Assembly: GCA_947453695.1 (NCBI GenBank)
Contig: CANGHW010000001.1
Coordinates: 62,001 to 126,000, forward strand
DNA: 64,000 nt
Direction of reading: 5' to 3'
From: Opitutia bacterium
Lineage (GTDB): Bacteria; Verrucomicrobiota; Verrucomicrobiia; Opitutales; Opitutaceae
The position numbers were made by a program, and so were the translations under genes. Below the pieces are notes generated by a model. It was not told the DNA's origin. It saw nothing but the letters and a program-made list of their open reading frames with translations, and made no database searches. Shown one piece after another: positions 25,357 to 34,795 of the stretch (the first letter of the stretch is position 1; every line of letters starts with the position of its first letter).

Positions 25357-26061
25357 TCACGGAGCCTTCATGTCATCGGCCACCGAGAACAAGAAACGGG
25401 CGTAGAGGTAGGCGATCGATTCGTCGATCGTCGTGCGGAAGCCGGTGCTGGAGCGCCACCAGCGGGAGCCGTCGAAGTGTTCGTGCGGGATCGCGATGAT
25501 GCCGATCTTGGTGGCGGGGCCGAAGGCGGCCTCAAACAGCAGCCGGGTCCGGCGGGCGTGCGCATCGGTGGTGAGGACATTGAGGGCCGCGGGGGTGGGG
25601 CCGCGGCGTTGCAGCCAAGCGCGCAAGGCCACGGCGGAGATATAGGTGCGGTCGCGCTGCACACGGGGAGCAGGTGCGGCGTGCAAGCTATCCGTTGGCG
25701 CACCAAGGCGCGCCAAGGTCGCCCGGCCGATCTCGGCGAAGTTGCCGTAGTCCGACAGCGGCTCGCCTTTTTCAACCGGGCCGCCGGTGCAGATCAGCGT
25801 GCGGTAGCCGCCGCGGTGAAATTCCGCCAGGGCCGCCCGCAAAGTGGAGTCGGCCGCCCAGCCCTCGACGACCAGCATATCGGTGGCTTCGCGGCTGGTC
25901 ACCGCCAGAAACGGGTGGAGCGAGCGAATGGTGCCCAGGACGACCGCGGCGCAGAGCGCGAGCAGGAGGACGGTGCCGAGGAGCGTCGGACAGCGGACGG
26001 TGCGCGCACGCAGCAGCCCCCATTGTTCCAGCCGGGTTCCGAGGTGGCGCAGTCGATTCAC
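25357..26061 (-). CDS. YdcF/DUF218-like membrane-anchored protein
   Basis: 234 residues from a GTG at 26061 (MNRLRHLGTRLEQWG). One N-terminal transmembrane helix (TLLGTVLLLALCAAVVLGTI) is followed by a DUF218-like domain: DMLVVEGWAADSTLRAAL, GGYRTLICTGGPVEKG, and LNVLTTDAHARRTRLLFEAAFG. E. coli relatives (SanA, ElyC, YdcF) act at the cell envelope, with poorly defined chemistry. The open frame extends upstream to 26394, but that part overlaps the start of the divergent gene and is probably not translated. Start is uncertain. Confidence 0.65.
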   Translation of the reverse strand: MNRLRHLGTRLEQWGLLRARTVRCPTLLGTVLLLALCAAVVLGTIRSLHPFLAVTSREATDMLVVEGWAADSTLRAALAEFHRGGYRTLICTGGPVEKGEPLSDYGNFAEIGRATLARLGAPTDSLHAAPAPRVQRDRTYISAVALRAWLQRRGPTPAALNVLTTDAHARRTRLLFEAAFGPATKIGIIAIPHEHFDGSRWWRSSTGFRTTIDESIAYLYARFLFSVADDMKAP

Positions 26062-26159
26062 GGGGCTGACGAAATCGCCCGCCGCGCTGGCGCACAAGCC
26101 CGGGGTGGTCGGGCTCGACGTGGCCGGCGGGCGAGATAAACCCCGAGCCAACGAAACCC

Positions 26160-26864
26160 ATGGCGAGCGGCGAAACGGAGAATCATCGGCAGCTGAAGGC
26201 GCTCGCGCTCGCGTGGGCGCGGGCGAACGGTCTCGTGATCGCGGCCGAGGAAGTGCGCGTGCCGCGGAGTGGCTATCGGGCGGATGTGGCGGCGTGTTCG
26301 CGCGGGCCCGGGCGGCGGACCGCGGTGTTTGAATGTAAGCAGGCGCGGGCGGACTTGTTGAAAGATGCGCACGGCGAGGTGGCGACGCGGGCACGCCTGG
26401 CGGAACTGATCGAGCGCCGGCGGTCGTTGGAGGAAATGCTGGCGGTGCATCGGCCGGATCTGCGCCGGGGCGAGGCGCTGTGGCCGGAGTTCGATACGTG
26501 GGATTTCTCGGGACTTGAGCACGCGACTTATCGCGGGGTAATCGAGGAGATCGACACCCTCCAGCGGCGCGTGCGAGGCGGGAAGAAATTTTCGAAGATG
26601 TTCCGCTACCGGTGCGCGGACTTCCTCTATCTTGTGGTGGAGGAAAACATTTTCGCCGAGGCGGAGATCCCGGCGGGGTGGGGACTGCTCGTGCGGGTCA
26701 AGAGCGAGGCGGGTGAGGCGCTGCGGTTGGCGCGGGCGCCGGTGCACCTGGAGACGACGGAAGAGCAGCGCGGGGCGTTGCTGGAAGCGCTCGCGGTGAG
26801 TGCGACGCGGTGGGTGCGAGCGAAGACCGACGTCGGCGGGCGGGACGAGCCGGAAGAGAACTAG
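26160..26864 (+). CDS. MmcB-like PD-(D/E)XK nuclease-fold protein
   Basis: 234 residues. Residues 38-62 read YRADVAACSR then TAVFECKQARADLL: D42, E58 and K60 fit the D...ExK core of the PD-(D/E)XK nuclease fold, as in MmcB-family DNA-repair proteins. The rest is helical and charged (EEIDTLQRRVRGGKKFSKMFRYRCADFLYLVVEE). It may bind or cut DNA in the cytoplasm. No operon partner; it diverges from the YdcF-like gene with about 100 bp between the chosen starts. Confidence 0.6.
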   Translation: MASGETENHRQLKALALAWARANGLVIAAEEVRVPRSGYRADVAACSRGPGRRTAVFECKQARADLLKDAHGEVATRARLAELIERRRSLEEMLAVHRPDLRRGEALWPEFDTWDFSGLEHATYRGVIEEIDTLQRRVRGGKKFSKMFRYRCADFLYLVVEENIFAEAEIPAGWGLLVRVKSEAGEALRLARAPVHLETTEEQRGALLEALAVSATRWVRAKTDVGGRDEPEEN

Positions 26865-26999
26865 GCGAAAGCGAAGGGAACGTGCAGGAGCGCGGCCGAA
26901 GTGAGGTTTCGTGAAGCAGTGAGTGACGGGGTGGTGCGGGGAGGTTTGATTTCGGCGGGGGCTGCGGCAGGTTGGGGTGGGATTGCGAACGCGATTTTG

Positions 27000-27557
27000 A
27001 TGAAACCCCTGCAGCTTATTCTCGGGCTCTGGTTGGCCGCGGTCGCGGGTGGGTTGCTCGTCGCCTCGGGGCAGGACCTGAAGTCCTCCCGGCCGTCGCG
27101 CGGAGCGTCGCCGTCACTCTCGAACGAAGGAAAGACGCCGCCGGCCGTCGGACGTCAGGCGGAGGGCGCGTGGCGGGGGTATGTCGACGATACGGTGGAG
27201 ATTTTGGGCGTGACCGAGGAGAAGCCCGATGCGACGGGAAAGCGTAAAGTGACGGTGCGCGTGCGCTACATCGTCATTCGCTACAAGGAGGCGACGCTGA
27301 CGCTCGCGTTTAACGTGAAGACGGCGACGGAGTTTTTCCGAGTGCGCGAGAAGATCGTGCAAAAGGGCTCCGAGGAGGTCGAGCTCGCGGCCGTGATCAC
27401 GCCAGTGAACTGGCCCGCCAAAACCCCGTTTAAAGTCCAAGTGGGTCTGCTGGCCGAACCGCGCCCCCGGGCCTGGTCATTGCTCGCGGCGGCCACCCAG
27501 GTGATGAAACCAGCGCCGCCGCTCGCCGAACCGGAGGGTGCGGGCGGCAAGCCGTAG
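27000..27557 (+). CDS. Small exported protein of unknown function
   Basis: 185 residues from ATG 27000, chosen for its signal peptide (MKPLQLILGLWLAAVAGGLLVASG). Residues after it are a low-complexity linker, then a beta-rich domain (VTVRVRYIVIRYKEATLTLAFNVKTATEFF). No family recognised. The C-terminus is Pro-rich. An upstream in-frame start at 26901 would add 33 residues without export features. Confidence 0.55.
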   Translation: MKPLQLILGLWLAAVAGGLLVASGQDLKSSRPSRGASPSLSNEGKTPPAVGRQAEGAWRGYVDDTVEILGVTEEKPDATGKRKVTVRVRYIVIRYKEATLTLAFNVKTATEFFRVREKIVQKGSEEVELAAVITPVNWPAKTPFKVQVGLLAEPRPRAWSLLAAATQVMKPAPPLAEPEGAGGKP

Positions 27558-28075
27558 CCGAACTCATGCAGATGATCAGGTCGGATCGAGGAGATCTGGC
27601 AGCACCTTTCAGTCTGCGTCAGCCGCTCCACAGGCCCTCCGGGCATGCGTCGGGCTTCCTCGACTGAAATCTGCTCGCCATTTCGCTTCGCTTCTCCGCC
27701 TCCAAATGCATGAATCCGCCTTTGGGCCAACGGCGCAGGCGGCGTGATCTGGGTAGTTGGAGGCGTGAAGGAGGTAGAAGCAGGCGCGACCGAATTAGAT
27801 GCCGGCGTGTTTCAGGTAAATGCGGACGTGACGGCGGTGGAAGAGGGCGAAGAGTTTCCGCTTCTGTCGCCGCGGAGTGGCCGTACCTTGCACGAACAAT
27901 CCGTGCACTTGGAGCACGCGCCCATCGTGATGACGCTATTGTGGGCGCACGTTGGCTGATTGAGGAGCGCGCGAGGGAGGAGAAGAACGCCGAACGAAAG
28001 AGAAACGCGCGACGATCAGGCTGCGGTAAGCTCGCCACGCGGCTGAGCGACGGCTTACAACGGCCGCCGGCGGGG
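27558..28075. other. 518-bp stretch without a supported gene
   Basis: Short frames exist on both strands (for example 27744-27959 plus) but have no recognisable domain or start context. The codon use looks random, and local GC is lower around 27650-27720. It could contain a decayed gene; I cannot identify one. Confidence 0.4.
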
Positions 28076-28369
28076 CTAGGAGCGGATCTGGCGGATCTTC
28101 GTGGTGCCGAGTTCGCGGAGGGTGATTTTGCCCTCCACCATGTCCAACATCACGGCGCCGTAGTTACAGCCACAGGTGCAGGTGACTCCGGCGATGGCGC
28201 CGGTGGGATCTTTGCGCATGGCGGTGCGCAGCTTCCGCAGCTCGGCGAGGGTGGAGAAATTCAGCACGGTCGACACCATCTCGAGATAGACATCGTGGCG
28301 TTCTTTCGGCGTGAGGGATTTTTCGTCGCAGAGTGCCTTCCACATCAGTTTCTCGATTTCTTCCTTCAT
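28076..28369 (-). CDS. Small conserved-looking cysteine-containing protein
   Basis: 97 residues from ATG 28369 (MKEEIEKLMWKALCDEK); an ATG at 28399 would add 10. Helical and charged, with a C-terminal CTCGCNYGAVMLD cluster (three cysteines in four positions) that could bind metal. No family recognised. Its upstream region (28370-28600) is long and rich in hairpins. Confidence 0.6.
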   Translation of the reverse strand: MKEEIEKLMWKALCDEKSLTPKERHDVYLEMVSTVLNFSTLAELRKLRTAMRKDPTGAIAGVTCTCGCNYGAVMLDMVEGKITLRELGTTKIRQIRS

Positions 28370-28429
28370 GGGCGGAATTCCAGTAATTACCGTGCGCATG
28401 GCAAGCGCGGTGCGGTGACCGTTGAGTGA

Positions 28430-28625
28430 CGAGGCCGGGTCGCGCGGGGCAGGTCGCGCGGAGAAGCCCCGCGGAGTAAACGTCGCGCGGCGGAGGGCGG
28501 GTGCGCCGGCTGCGGCGGGATCGATCCCGACGGTAGAGAAACTCGCGGCGTGAGTGTCACGCGTCGTGAGACCTCACTGAGGACACACGGGAAAGTGCCG
28601 CGCTGAAAAGCGCGGCACTTTTTTT
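28430..28625 (+). ncRNA. Candidate structured RNA ending in a strong terminator
   Basis: No coding gene fits. GTCGCGCGG occurs three times (28439, 28453, 28482). The stretch can form several hairpins: GCGGGGC/GCCCCGC, GGGATCGATCCC, GCGTGA/TCACGC and CCTCACTGAGG. It ends in a perfect intrinsic terminator on the plus strand, although no plus-strand gene lies within the preceding 850 bp. I tested it by eye against RNase P, SRP RNA and tmRNA and saw none of their signatures. It could also be the 5' leader of the minus-strand gene at 28369. Confidence 0.3.
28592..28625 (+). terminator. Strong Rho-independent terminator
   Basis: AAAGTGCCGCGCT, loop GAA, AAGCGCGGCACTT, then a run of seven T. The clearest terminator in the window. 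It lies 83 bp before the methyltransferase gene and ends a plus-strand transcript of unknown origin. Confidence 0.8.
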
Positions 28626-28707
28626 GGCCTGGTGCCAAGCGAGAATGGCCCGGGAATCGTTCCGGGGGAGCTTTGACTCCGGGAGGGGATTGGGGCGGGG
28701 TGGGGAG

Positions 28708-29376
28708 ATGACGAGTGAACCGACCCGGGAGGTGGTATGCGCGGATGCGATTCCGTGGATGCAGGAGCGTGGAGTGATCGTGGGGGCGTGTGCGGTGACG
28801 TCGTTGCCGGATGTCTCGGAAGTAGGCGTGGCGCTCGACGTGTGGCGCGCGTGGTTTCACGGGGCCGTTCAACTCGTCGTGCGCGCGGTGCCGGAGGACA
28901 GCGCGGCGTTGTTTTTTCAGAGCGATATCAAGCGGGACGGCGAGTGGATCGACAAAGGCGCGATGGTGATGCGGGCGGCGGAGGAGGTCGGGGCGCGGGT
29001 GCTCTTCCACAAGATCGTGCTGCGGCGGCCGGCGGGGATGCTCACGGCGGGGCGGCCGGGATTTACGCACTTCATCGCGGTGTCACGGGCCATGAAGTGT
29101 CCGGATGTGCTGGGCATCCCCGATGTGATCGCAGATGCCGGCGAGCAAAAGTGGGTGCGCGCGATGGGCGTGCGCGCGGCGGGACACGCGGGGCGGTTTG
29201 CGCGGGAGGTGGTGGGGGCGCAGACGGAGGTGAAGACGATCTTCGATCCGTTTTGCGGCGTCGGCACGGTGCTCGCGGTGGCGAACCGGCTGGGGCTCGA
29301 CGCGCTGGGGGTGGAGAAAAATCGGAAGCGAGCGGAGGAAGCGCGGGCGCTCGTGGTGCGGTCGGATGAGGTGTGA
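28708..29376 (+). CDS. SAM-dependent methyltransferase related to DNA methylases
   Basis: 222 residues; ATG 28708 follows GGGGAG at Shine-Dalgarno distance. FDPFCGVGTVLAVANRLG at 179-196 is the AdoMet-binding motif I in the C-terminal half, followed by LGVEKNRKRAEEA. This order, with the catalytic part first, is that of beta-class N6/N4 methylases. The catalytic SPPY/DPPY position reads TSLPD at 31-35, so ordinary amino-methyl transfer to DNA is doubtful. GFTHFIAVSR at 118-127 lies in the target region. No restriction enzyme is nearby. Could be an orphan modification enzyme for RNA or another substrate. Confidence 0.65.
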   Translation: MTSEPTREVVCADAIPWMQERGVIVGACAVTSLPDVSEVGVALDVWRAWFHGAVQLVVRAVPEDSAALFFQSDIKRDGEWIDKGAMVMRAAEEVGARVLFHKIVLRRPAGMLTAGRPGFTHFIAVSRAMKCPDVLGIPDVIADAGEQKWVRAMGVRAAGHAGRFAREVVGAQTEVKTIFDPFCGVGTVLAVANRLGLDALGVEKNRKRAEEARALVVRSDEV

Positions 29377-29395
29377 GGGGGGGAGAGAGGCGAAG

Positions 29396-29458
29396 GGCGA
29401 TGGGCTAAGGAGCAATGACCAAGGACCAATGTCTAATGTCGAATGGCGAGTGATGGGG
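29396..29458. repeat. Degenerate heptamer array (GRCYAAT-like)
   Basis: Nine consecutive 7-bp words, among them GGCTAAG, GAGCAAT, GACCAAG, GACCAAT, GTCTAAT and GTCGAAT. It lies between the convergent ends of the methyltransferase gene and the autotransporter-repeat gene. Confidence 0.55.
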
Positions 29459-29518
29459 CCGTCCGGTGAAATACTGGGTTGGCCGATCCCATTTGAGAGC
29501 TGCGGGAGGGGGCGGGCG

Positions 29519-32500
29519 TCAGGAGGGAGTGGAGCGCGAAGGGTGGGACCGGGCGCGTGAACGCCGCCAGGTGGCGAGGGCGAGGGCGGTGAGGCCGAGG
29601 AGGGCGGCGTAGGTGGAGGGCTCGGGGATGGCGGAGGCAGTGAAGGCGAGATTCAGGTTGTTGCCGGATTGCGTGACGGACCAGGAGCCGCCGTTGAGGG
29701 GATTGGTGAAGCCGGAGGTGTCGAGGGAGAAGGCCGAGGAACTGAAGCCCACGATGCCTCCCGTGGTGGTGGCGAAGGTGTAGGAGGAGTTGAGGGCGGC
29801 ATTGAAATTAATCACCTGGCCCGCGGAATTGTTGGCGAGGAGGGAGGTGAGGCGGATGGCGAAAGGATTGCCGCTGGTGGCGGTGATCGAGAGCGAACCG
29901 GTGATGGAGAGGAGGTCGTAATTGATGCCGGATACGCCGGTGGCATTGTTGATTTCCCACGGGTAGGAACCGCCGGGGGCGAAAGTGGTGTTGCCCGCGA
30001 AGAGCGTGCCGGGGGAGGCGCCGGGGGAAACGGTGCCGGCCACCGTGAGGGCGCCGAGGGTGCCGGTGCCGGAGAGGGTGGCGCCGGAGTTGACGGTGAA
30101 GGCGGAGGCGGCGGCGGAGCCGGTGAGGTGCAAGGTGCCGGCGGCGATGGTGGTCGCGCCGGTGTAGGTGTTGGCGGCGGAGAGGGTGAGGGTGCCCGCG
30201 CCCGATTTGGTGAGCGAGCCGGTGCCTGAGAGCGGGCCGGAGAACGTGGCGGCGAGGCCGTTGGTGTGGATCGTGGAGGAGTTCGAGAGCGTGGTCGGAA
30301 CGGACGTGGTGAGAGCGGAGCCGGTCACTTGGAGCGTGCCGCCGGCAAGGTTGACGGTCGCGGTGCCGTCGGAGTTGAGGATACCGTTGGTGCCACCGAC
30401 GCGAAGGGTGCCGCCGGAGTTGACGTTGAGTGTGCCGGCGCCGCCGCCGACGCCGAAGAGCACCGTGGTCGCGGTGGCGGTGCCGCCGGCTCCGACCGAG
30501 AAGGTGCCGGTGCCGCCGAGGGCGCCGATGAAGAGGTTGTTGGTCGTGAGCGTGGAGCCTGGGCCGGTGACGCTGCCGGTGCCGGTGCCGAAGTTGACGC
30601 CGAAGCCGACGGAAGCGGTGGCGCTTGCGGCCGCTCCGCCGGTGAGGGTGAGGCTGCTGGTGCCGGGGCTGCCGAATTCGAGGTAGCCGGTGGTGGCGAG
30701 CGTGGAACCGGGGCCGTCGACGGTGACGGTGCGGTTGAAGGCGAGGTTGGCGGAGCCGCCGTCGAGGCGGCCGCCGGTGGTGACGGCGACGGAGCCGGTG
30801 CCGAGGTGGCCGACGGAGGAAATGGCGAGCGTGCCGGCGGAGACGGTGGTGGAGCCGGAGTAGGTGTTGGCGCCGGAAAGGGTGAAGGTGCCGGTGCCGA
30901 CCTTGGTCAGCGAGCCGGTGCCCGAGAGGATGCCGGCGTAGGTGGTCGAGGTATCATCGGCGCCGGTGGAGAGATCGCCGGAGCCGAGCGTGACGGCCCC
31001 GAGTCCGATGAGGGAGCCGAGGGTGTCGATGAAGCCGGCGACGTTGAACGTGGCGCCGGAATGGACCGTGACGGCAGAAGCATTGGGCAGGGCGTGACTG
31101 GCCCCGAGCGCGAGCGTGCCGGCGGAGACGGTGGTGGCACCGCTGTAGGTGTTGGCGCCGGAGAGCGTGAGGGTGCCGTTGCCGACTTTGGTGAGGCCGC
31201 CGGTGCCGGAAACCACGCCTCCGAAGGTGGTCGCGGAGTTGTCGTGGCCCGTGGTGAGCGTGCCGGAGCCGAGAGTGACGGAGCCGGTGCCGGCGAGGGA
31301 GCCGAGGGTGGGGGAGAAATGGGCGAGACTGAGGACGGAGCCGCTGGCGAGGGTGAGAGCGGTGGTGGGCGAGAGGGCATCGGCGGTGCCGAGCACGAGG
31401 GTGCCGGTGGAGACAGTGGTTGGTCCGGAGTAGGTGTTGGTGCCGGAGAGCGTGACGGTGCCGTTGCCGAGCTTGGTGACGGAGCCGGTGCCGGAGATGG
31501 CGCCCGCGAAGGTGAAAGTGTCGCTGCGATCAAAGGTGAGCGCGGCGTTATTCGTGAGGTTGCCGGCGAGGGAGCCGCCGTTGGCGAGAACGAGGGTGCC
31601 GGCGGACAGGGTGGTGCCACCGGTATGGGTGGTGGCGCCGGAGAGTGTGAGGGTGCCGGTGCCTGTCTTGATGAGCCCGCCGGTGCCAGAGATCGTGCCG
31701 GCAAAGGTGGAAGAGGCGTTGCCGGCGCTGGTGGTGAGCTGGCCGGAGTCGAGGAAGACGCCGCCGGTGCCGGTGAAGGAAGCGATGGTCTGGGTGACGT
31801 TGCCGAGGGAGAGCGTGGCGCCGGTGGCAATCGTGAGTGGGGTGCTGGCGGGGAGCGTTTGGTTTGCGCCGAGGGCGAGGGTGCCGGTGGAGACCGTGGT
31901 GGGGCCGGTGTAGGTGTTGGCGGCGGTAAGGGTAAGGGTGCCGAGGCCGGACTTGGTGAGGCCGCCGGGGCCGGAGAGGGCGGTGGCGAAGGTGACGGCG
32001 TTGCCGTTGGTGGCGAAGGTGGCGCCGCCGGCGCCGAGTGGGGCGAGGCGCGGGGAGAAGTCGGTGCTGGTGCCGGTGGCCCACTGGAGGCCGCCGCCAT
32101 CGATGGTCACGGAGCCGGTGCCGAAGTTGGCGGAGCTGGAAAAATTGACCAGGCCGCCGGTGATGGCGGTGCCGCCGGCGTAGGTGTTGGCGGCGGCGAG
32201 GGTGAGCGTGCCGGGGCCGGTTTTGGTCAGCGCGCCGGAGCCGGAGAGGACGCCGGTGAGGGCGGCGTTGAGGCCGTTGGTGTCGAGGGTAGAAGTATTG
32301 GTGAGGGTGAGCGGGAGGGCGGTGGAGAGCGCGGAGCCGGTGACTTGCCAGGTGCCACCGGCGAAGTTGAAGACGGAGGATGGGGAGAGGCTGCCGGTCA
32401 CAGTGCCGCCGACGCGCAGCGTGCCGCCCGTGGCGAGGTTCAGGGTGGCGGAGTCGTCCGAGAAGTGACCGAGGTTGAGTGAGCCGGCGGAGACGGTGCC

Positions 32501-34690
32501 GCCCGCGCCGATGGTGAGTGTGGCGGTGCCGGCGGTGATGGCCAGATCGAGGAGGTTGGCGACGGTGAGGGTGGAACTCAGGCCGGTGACGGAGACAGTG
32601 CCGGTGCTCGCTCGTCCGATGATGAGATCGCTACCGCTGCTAAAACGTCCGCCGTCGGCGAGGGTGAGGGTGCCGGTGCCAGGGACGTAGCCGCTGGGGC
32701 CGGAGAACGCAAAGCCCACGGCCCCCCCGATGATGGTGACGTTGCCGCCGCCGGTGACGGACAGGGAGCCGGTGTTGCCGTAGCCCACGATGACGGTGCC
32801 GATGTTGACGCTGCCTTGGTTGGTCACCGCCACGGTGCCGGGGCTCGCTTCGCCAACCAGGAGACTGGAGGTGGTGAAGCGGGAGCCGGCGCCATCCACG
32901 GCGAGCGCGCGGTTGAGGGAAGTGCCGCCGTTGAGCTGGCCGCCGGTGGTGACGGCGATGTCGCCTGTGCCGAGCTGGGAGAAACTACCGAAGGCTTCGA
33001 GTGTGCCGGCAGCGACGGTGGTGCCGCCGGAGTAGGTGTTGACGGTGTTGAGGGAGAAGGAGCCGGAGCCGGTCTTGGTGACGGAGCCGGTGCCGGAGAT
33101 CACCGAGTTGAAGAAGCCGCTGCCGGTGCTGTCGAAGACGAGGGAGGCGTTGTTGACCACGGGCACGGAGAAGTGAAACCCGTTGCCGATGACGAGCGTG
33201 CCTTCGGCGACGGTGATGCCGCCGGCGGGTGTGAGGGTGGTGCCGGTGAGGGTGGCGGTGCCGGCGCCGGTTTTGACGAGGGCGCCGGGGCCGGTGATGT
33301 CACCGGAGAGGGAGGTGCCGCCGCCGAGCCCGAGGGTGCCAGCGGAAATGGTGGTGTTGCCGGTGTAGGTGGCCCCGGCGGCGAGGGTGAGCGTGCCGGT
33401 GCCGGTCTTGATGAGGCTGCCCGAGCCGGTGAGGGGAGAATCGAAGAAGGTGACGTCGTTGCCGTTGGTGTCGAAGGTGGCGCCGGCGGCGCCGAGGGGC
33501 GCGAGCTGCGCGGAAATATCGTGGCCGCTGCCGGCGGCCCATTGCAGGCCGCCGCCATTGAGGGTGACGTTGTGGCTGCCGGTGCCGAGGCTGGCACCGG
33601 TAATGTTGATCAGGCCGCCGGTGACGAGGGTGCCGCCGGTGTAGCTGTTGTTGCCGTCGAGGGTGAGGGTGCCGGTGCCGGTTTTCACGAGGGAGCCGCC
33701 GTCCCGGATAAAGCCGCTGAACGTGGTCGAGGTGTTGGCGGCGCCGACCGTGAGGGTGCCGGTGCCGAGGTTAACGAAGGCGCCGGGGCTGCCGGCGAGT
33801 GAGCCAAGCGACTGGTTGAAATTGGCGAGGTTGAAATGCGCGCCCACTCCCACGGTGAGAGCCGTCGTGGCGGGCAGGCGGTCGGAGGCGCCGAGGGTGA
33901 TTTTACTGGCGGTGCCGGTGATCGAGGTGGGGCCGGTGTAGGTGTGGGTGCCCGTGATAGTGAGGGTGCTGCCGCCGGAGAGGACGAGGGCGCCTGAGCC
34001 GGAGATGGCTCCGGTGTAGGTCAGGCTGGGGCCGGCGAAGTCCACGGTGCCGTGGTTGGCGATGTCGCCGGCCACGGCAGAGGCGGTGAAGCCGGTGAAG
34101 CGGAGGGTGCCGGCGGAGACGGTGGTGCCGCCCGTGTAGGAGCTGTAGCTGCCGAGCGTAAGGGTGCCGGTGCCAACTTTCACGAGCGAGCCCGTGCCGG
34201 AGATGGGGCCGGAGAACGTGGTGGAGGTGTCGGCGACGCCGACGGTGAGGGTGCCGGAGCCGAGGGTGACGTTGCCGTTGCCGAAGAGGGCGCCGATGGT
34301 GTCGGAGAAGCCGGCAAGGTCGAGGGTGGTGGCGGTGCCGATGAGGGAAACGGTGGAGGTGTCGGGGATGACGTTGCTGGCGCCGAGGACGAGGTTGCCG
34401 CCGGTGACGGAGGTGGCGCCGGTGTAGGTGTTGGCGCCGGAAAGGATGAGGGTGCCGAGGCCGGTTTTTTCGATGGAGCCGGTGCCGGAGAGGATGCCGG
34501 AGAGGGTGGCGGTGCCGGTGTCGATCGTGAGGGTGGGGGAGTTGGGGGCGGTGGTGTTGTAGTCGGTGGAGTTCGTCTGACCGTTGGTGAACGTGATCGT
34601 GATCTGGGCGGGGGCGCGCGGGGCGACGAAGCACGCGACGGCGGCGAGGAGAAGCGAGACGCGGGAGAGCAGGCGAGTGGGACGTGACAT
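29519..34690 (-). CDS. Giant autotransporter-associated beta-strand repeat protein with PEP-CTERM tail
   Basis: 1723 residues from ATG 34690, chosen because it gives the signal peptide MSRPTRLLSRVSLLLAAVACF, ending near APAQ. The body is a long beta-helix with about 14 canonical autotransporter-associated repeats of the form KxGxGTLTLSGANTYSGxTTV, separated by spacers such as TLGSLAGTGSVTLGSGTL. The C-terminus IPEPSTYAALLGLTALALATWRRSR is a PEP-CTERM sorting signal (PEP motif, hydrophobic helix, basic tail), so the protein is probably processed by exosortase and released or anchored at the surface. No autotransporter barrel domain is present. Very low sequence complexity (Gly, Thr, Ser). Confidence 0.88.
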   Translation of the reverse strand: MSRPTRLLSRVSLLLAAVACFVAPRAPAQITITFTNGQTNSTDYNTTAPNSPTLTIDTGTATLSGILSGTGSIEKTGLGTLILSGANTYTGATSVTGGNLVLGASNVIPDTSTVSLIGTATTLDLAGFSDTIGALFGNGNVTLGSGTLTVGVADTSTTFSGPISGTGSLVKVGTGTLTLGSYSSYTGGTTVSAGTLRFTGFTASAVAGDIANHGTVDFAGPSLTYTGAISGSGALVLSGGSTLTITGTHTYTGPTSITGTASKITLGASDRLPATTALTVGVGAHFNLANFNQSLGSLAGSPGAFVNLGTGTLTVGAANTSTTFSGFIRDGGSLVKTGTGTLTLDGNNSYTGGTLVTGGLINITGASLGTGSHNVTLNGGGLQWAAGSGHDISAQLAPLGAAGATFDTNGNDVTFFDSPLTGSGSLIKTGTGTLTLAAGATYTGNTTISAGTLGLGGGTSLSGDITGPGALVKTGAGTATLTGTTLTPAGGITVAEGTLVIGNGFHFSVPVVNNASLVFDSTGSGFFNSVISGTGSVTKTGSGSFSLNTVNTYSGGTTVAAGTLEAFGSFSQLGTGDIAVTTGGQLNGGTSLNRALAVDGAGSRFTTSSLLVGEASPGTVAVTNQGSVNIGTVIVGYGNTGSLSVTGGGNVTIIGGAVGFAFSGPSGYVPGTGTLTLADGGRFSSGSDLIIGRASTGTVSVTGLSSTLTVANLLDLAITAGTATLTIGAGGTVSAGSLNLGHFSDDSATLNLATGGTLRVGGTVTGSLSPSSVFNFAGGTWQVTGSALSTALPLTLTNTSTLDTNGLNAALTGVLSGSGALTKTGPGTLTLAAANTYAGGTAITGGLVNFSSSANFGTGSVTIDGGGLQWATGTSTDFSPRLAPLGAGGATFATNGNAVTFATALSGPGGLTKSGLGTLTLTAANTYTGPTTVSTGTLALGANQTLPASTPLTIATGATLSLGNVTQTIASFTGTGGVFLDSGQLTTSAGNASSTFAGTISGTGGLIKTGTGTLTLSGATTHTGGTTLSAGTLVLANGGSLAGNLTNNAALTFDRSDTFTFAGAISGTGSVTKLGNGTVTLSGTNTYSGPTTVSTGTLVLGTADALSPTTALTLASGSVLSLAHFSPTLGSLAGTGSVTLGSGTLTTGHDNSATTFGGVVSGTGGLTKVGNGTLTLSGANTYSGATTVSAGTLALGASHALPNASAVTVHSGATFNVAGFIDTLGSLIGLGAVTLGSGDLSTGADDTSTTYAGILSGTGSLTKVGTGTFTLSGANTYSGSTTVSAGTLAISSVGHLGTGSVAVTTGGRLDGGSANLAFNRTVTVDGPGSTLATTGYLEFGSPGTSSLTLTGGAAASATASVGFGVNFGTGTGSVTGPGSTLTTNNLFIGALGGTGTFSVGAGGTATATTVLFGVGGGAGTLNVNSGGTLRVGGTNGILNSDGTATVNLAGGTLQVTGSALTTSVPTTLSNSSTIHTNGLAATFSGPLSGTGSLTKSGAGTLTLSAANTYTGATTIAAGTLHLTGSAAASAFTVNSGATLSGTGTLGALTVAGTVSPGASPGTLFAGNTTFAPGGSYPWEINNATGVSGINYDLLSITGSLSITATSGNPFAIRLTSLLANNSAGQVINFNAALNSSYTFATTTGGIVGFSSSAFSLDTSGFTNPLNGGSWSVTQSGNNLNLAFTASAIPEPSTYAALLGLTALALATWRRSRARSHPSRSTPS

Positions 34691-34795
34691 GGGCGTGGGC
34701 GCGGGAGGAGCGGAGCGGTGGCGCGCGGAGTCAGCGCGCGGGGCCCGGGCGCGGCAAAAACCCATGTGGGGGGGGACAAATGTCCCAGGGGTGAA

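Noticed and set aside
27281-27730. 149-codon minus-strand frame in the gap after the small exported protein
   Set aside because: Overlaps that gene in antisense and shows no family motif or credible start.
28430-28625. RNase P RNA, SRP RNA or tmRNA
   Set aside because: The GAGGAAAGTCC core, the GGTCAGGTCCGGAAGGAAGCAGC-type loop and a tag-peptide frame are all missing.
30266-32482. 738-codon open frame on the plus strand
   Set aside because: Antisense to the beta-strand repeat protein; Gly/Ala/Glu-rich low complexity caused by its repetitive GC-rich codons.
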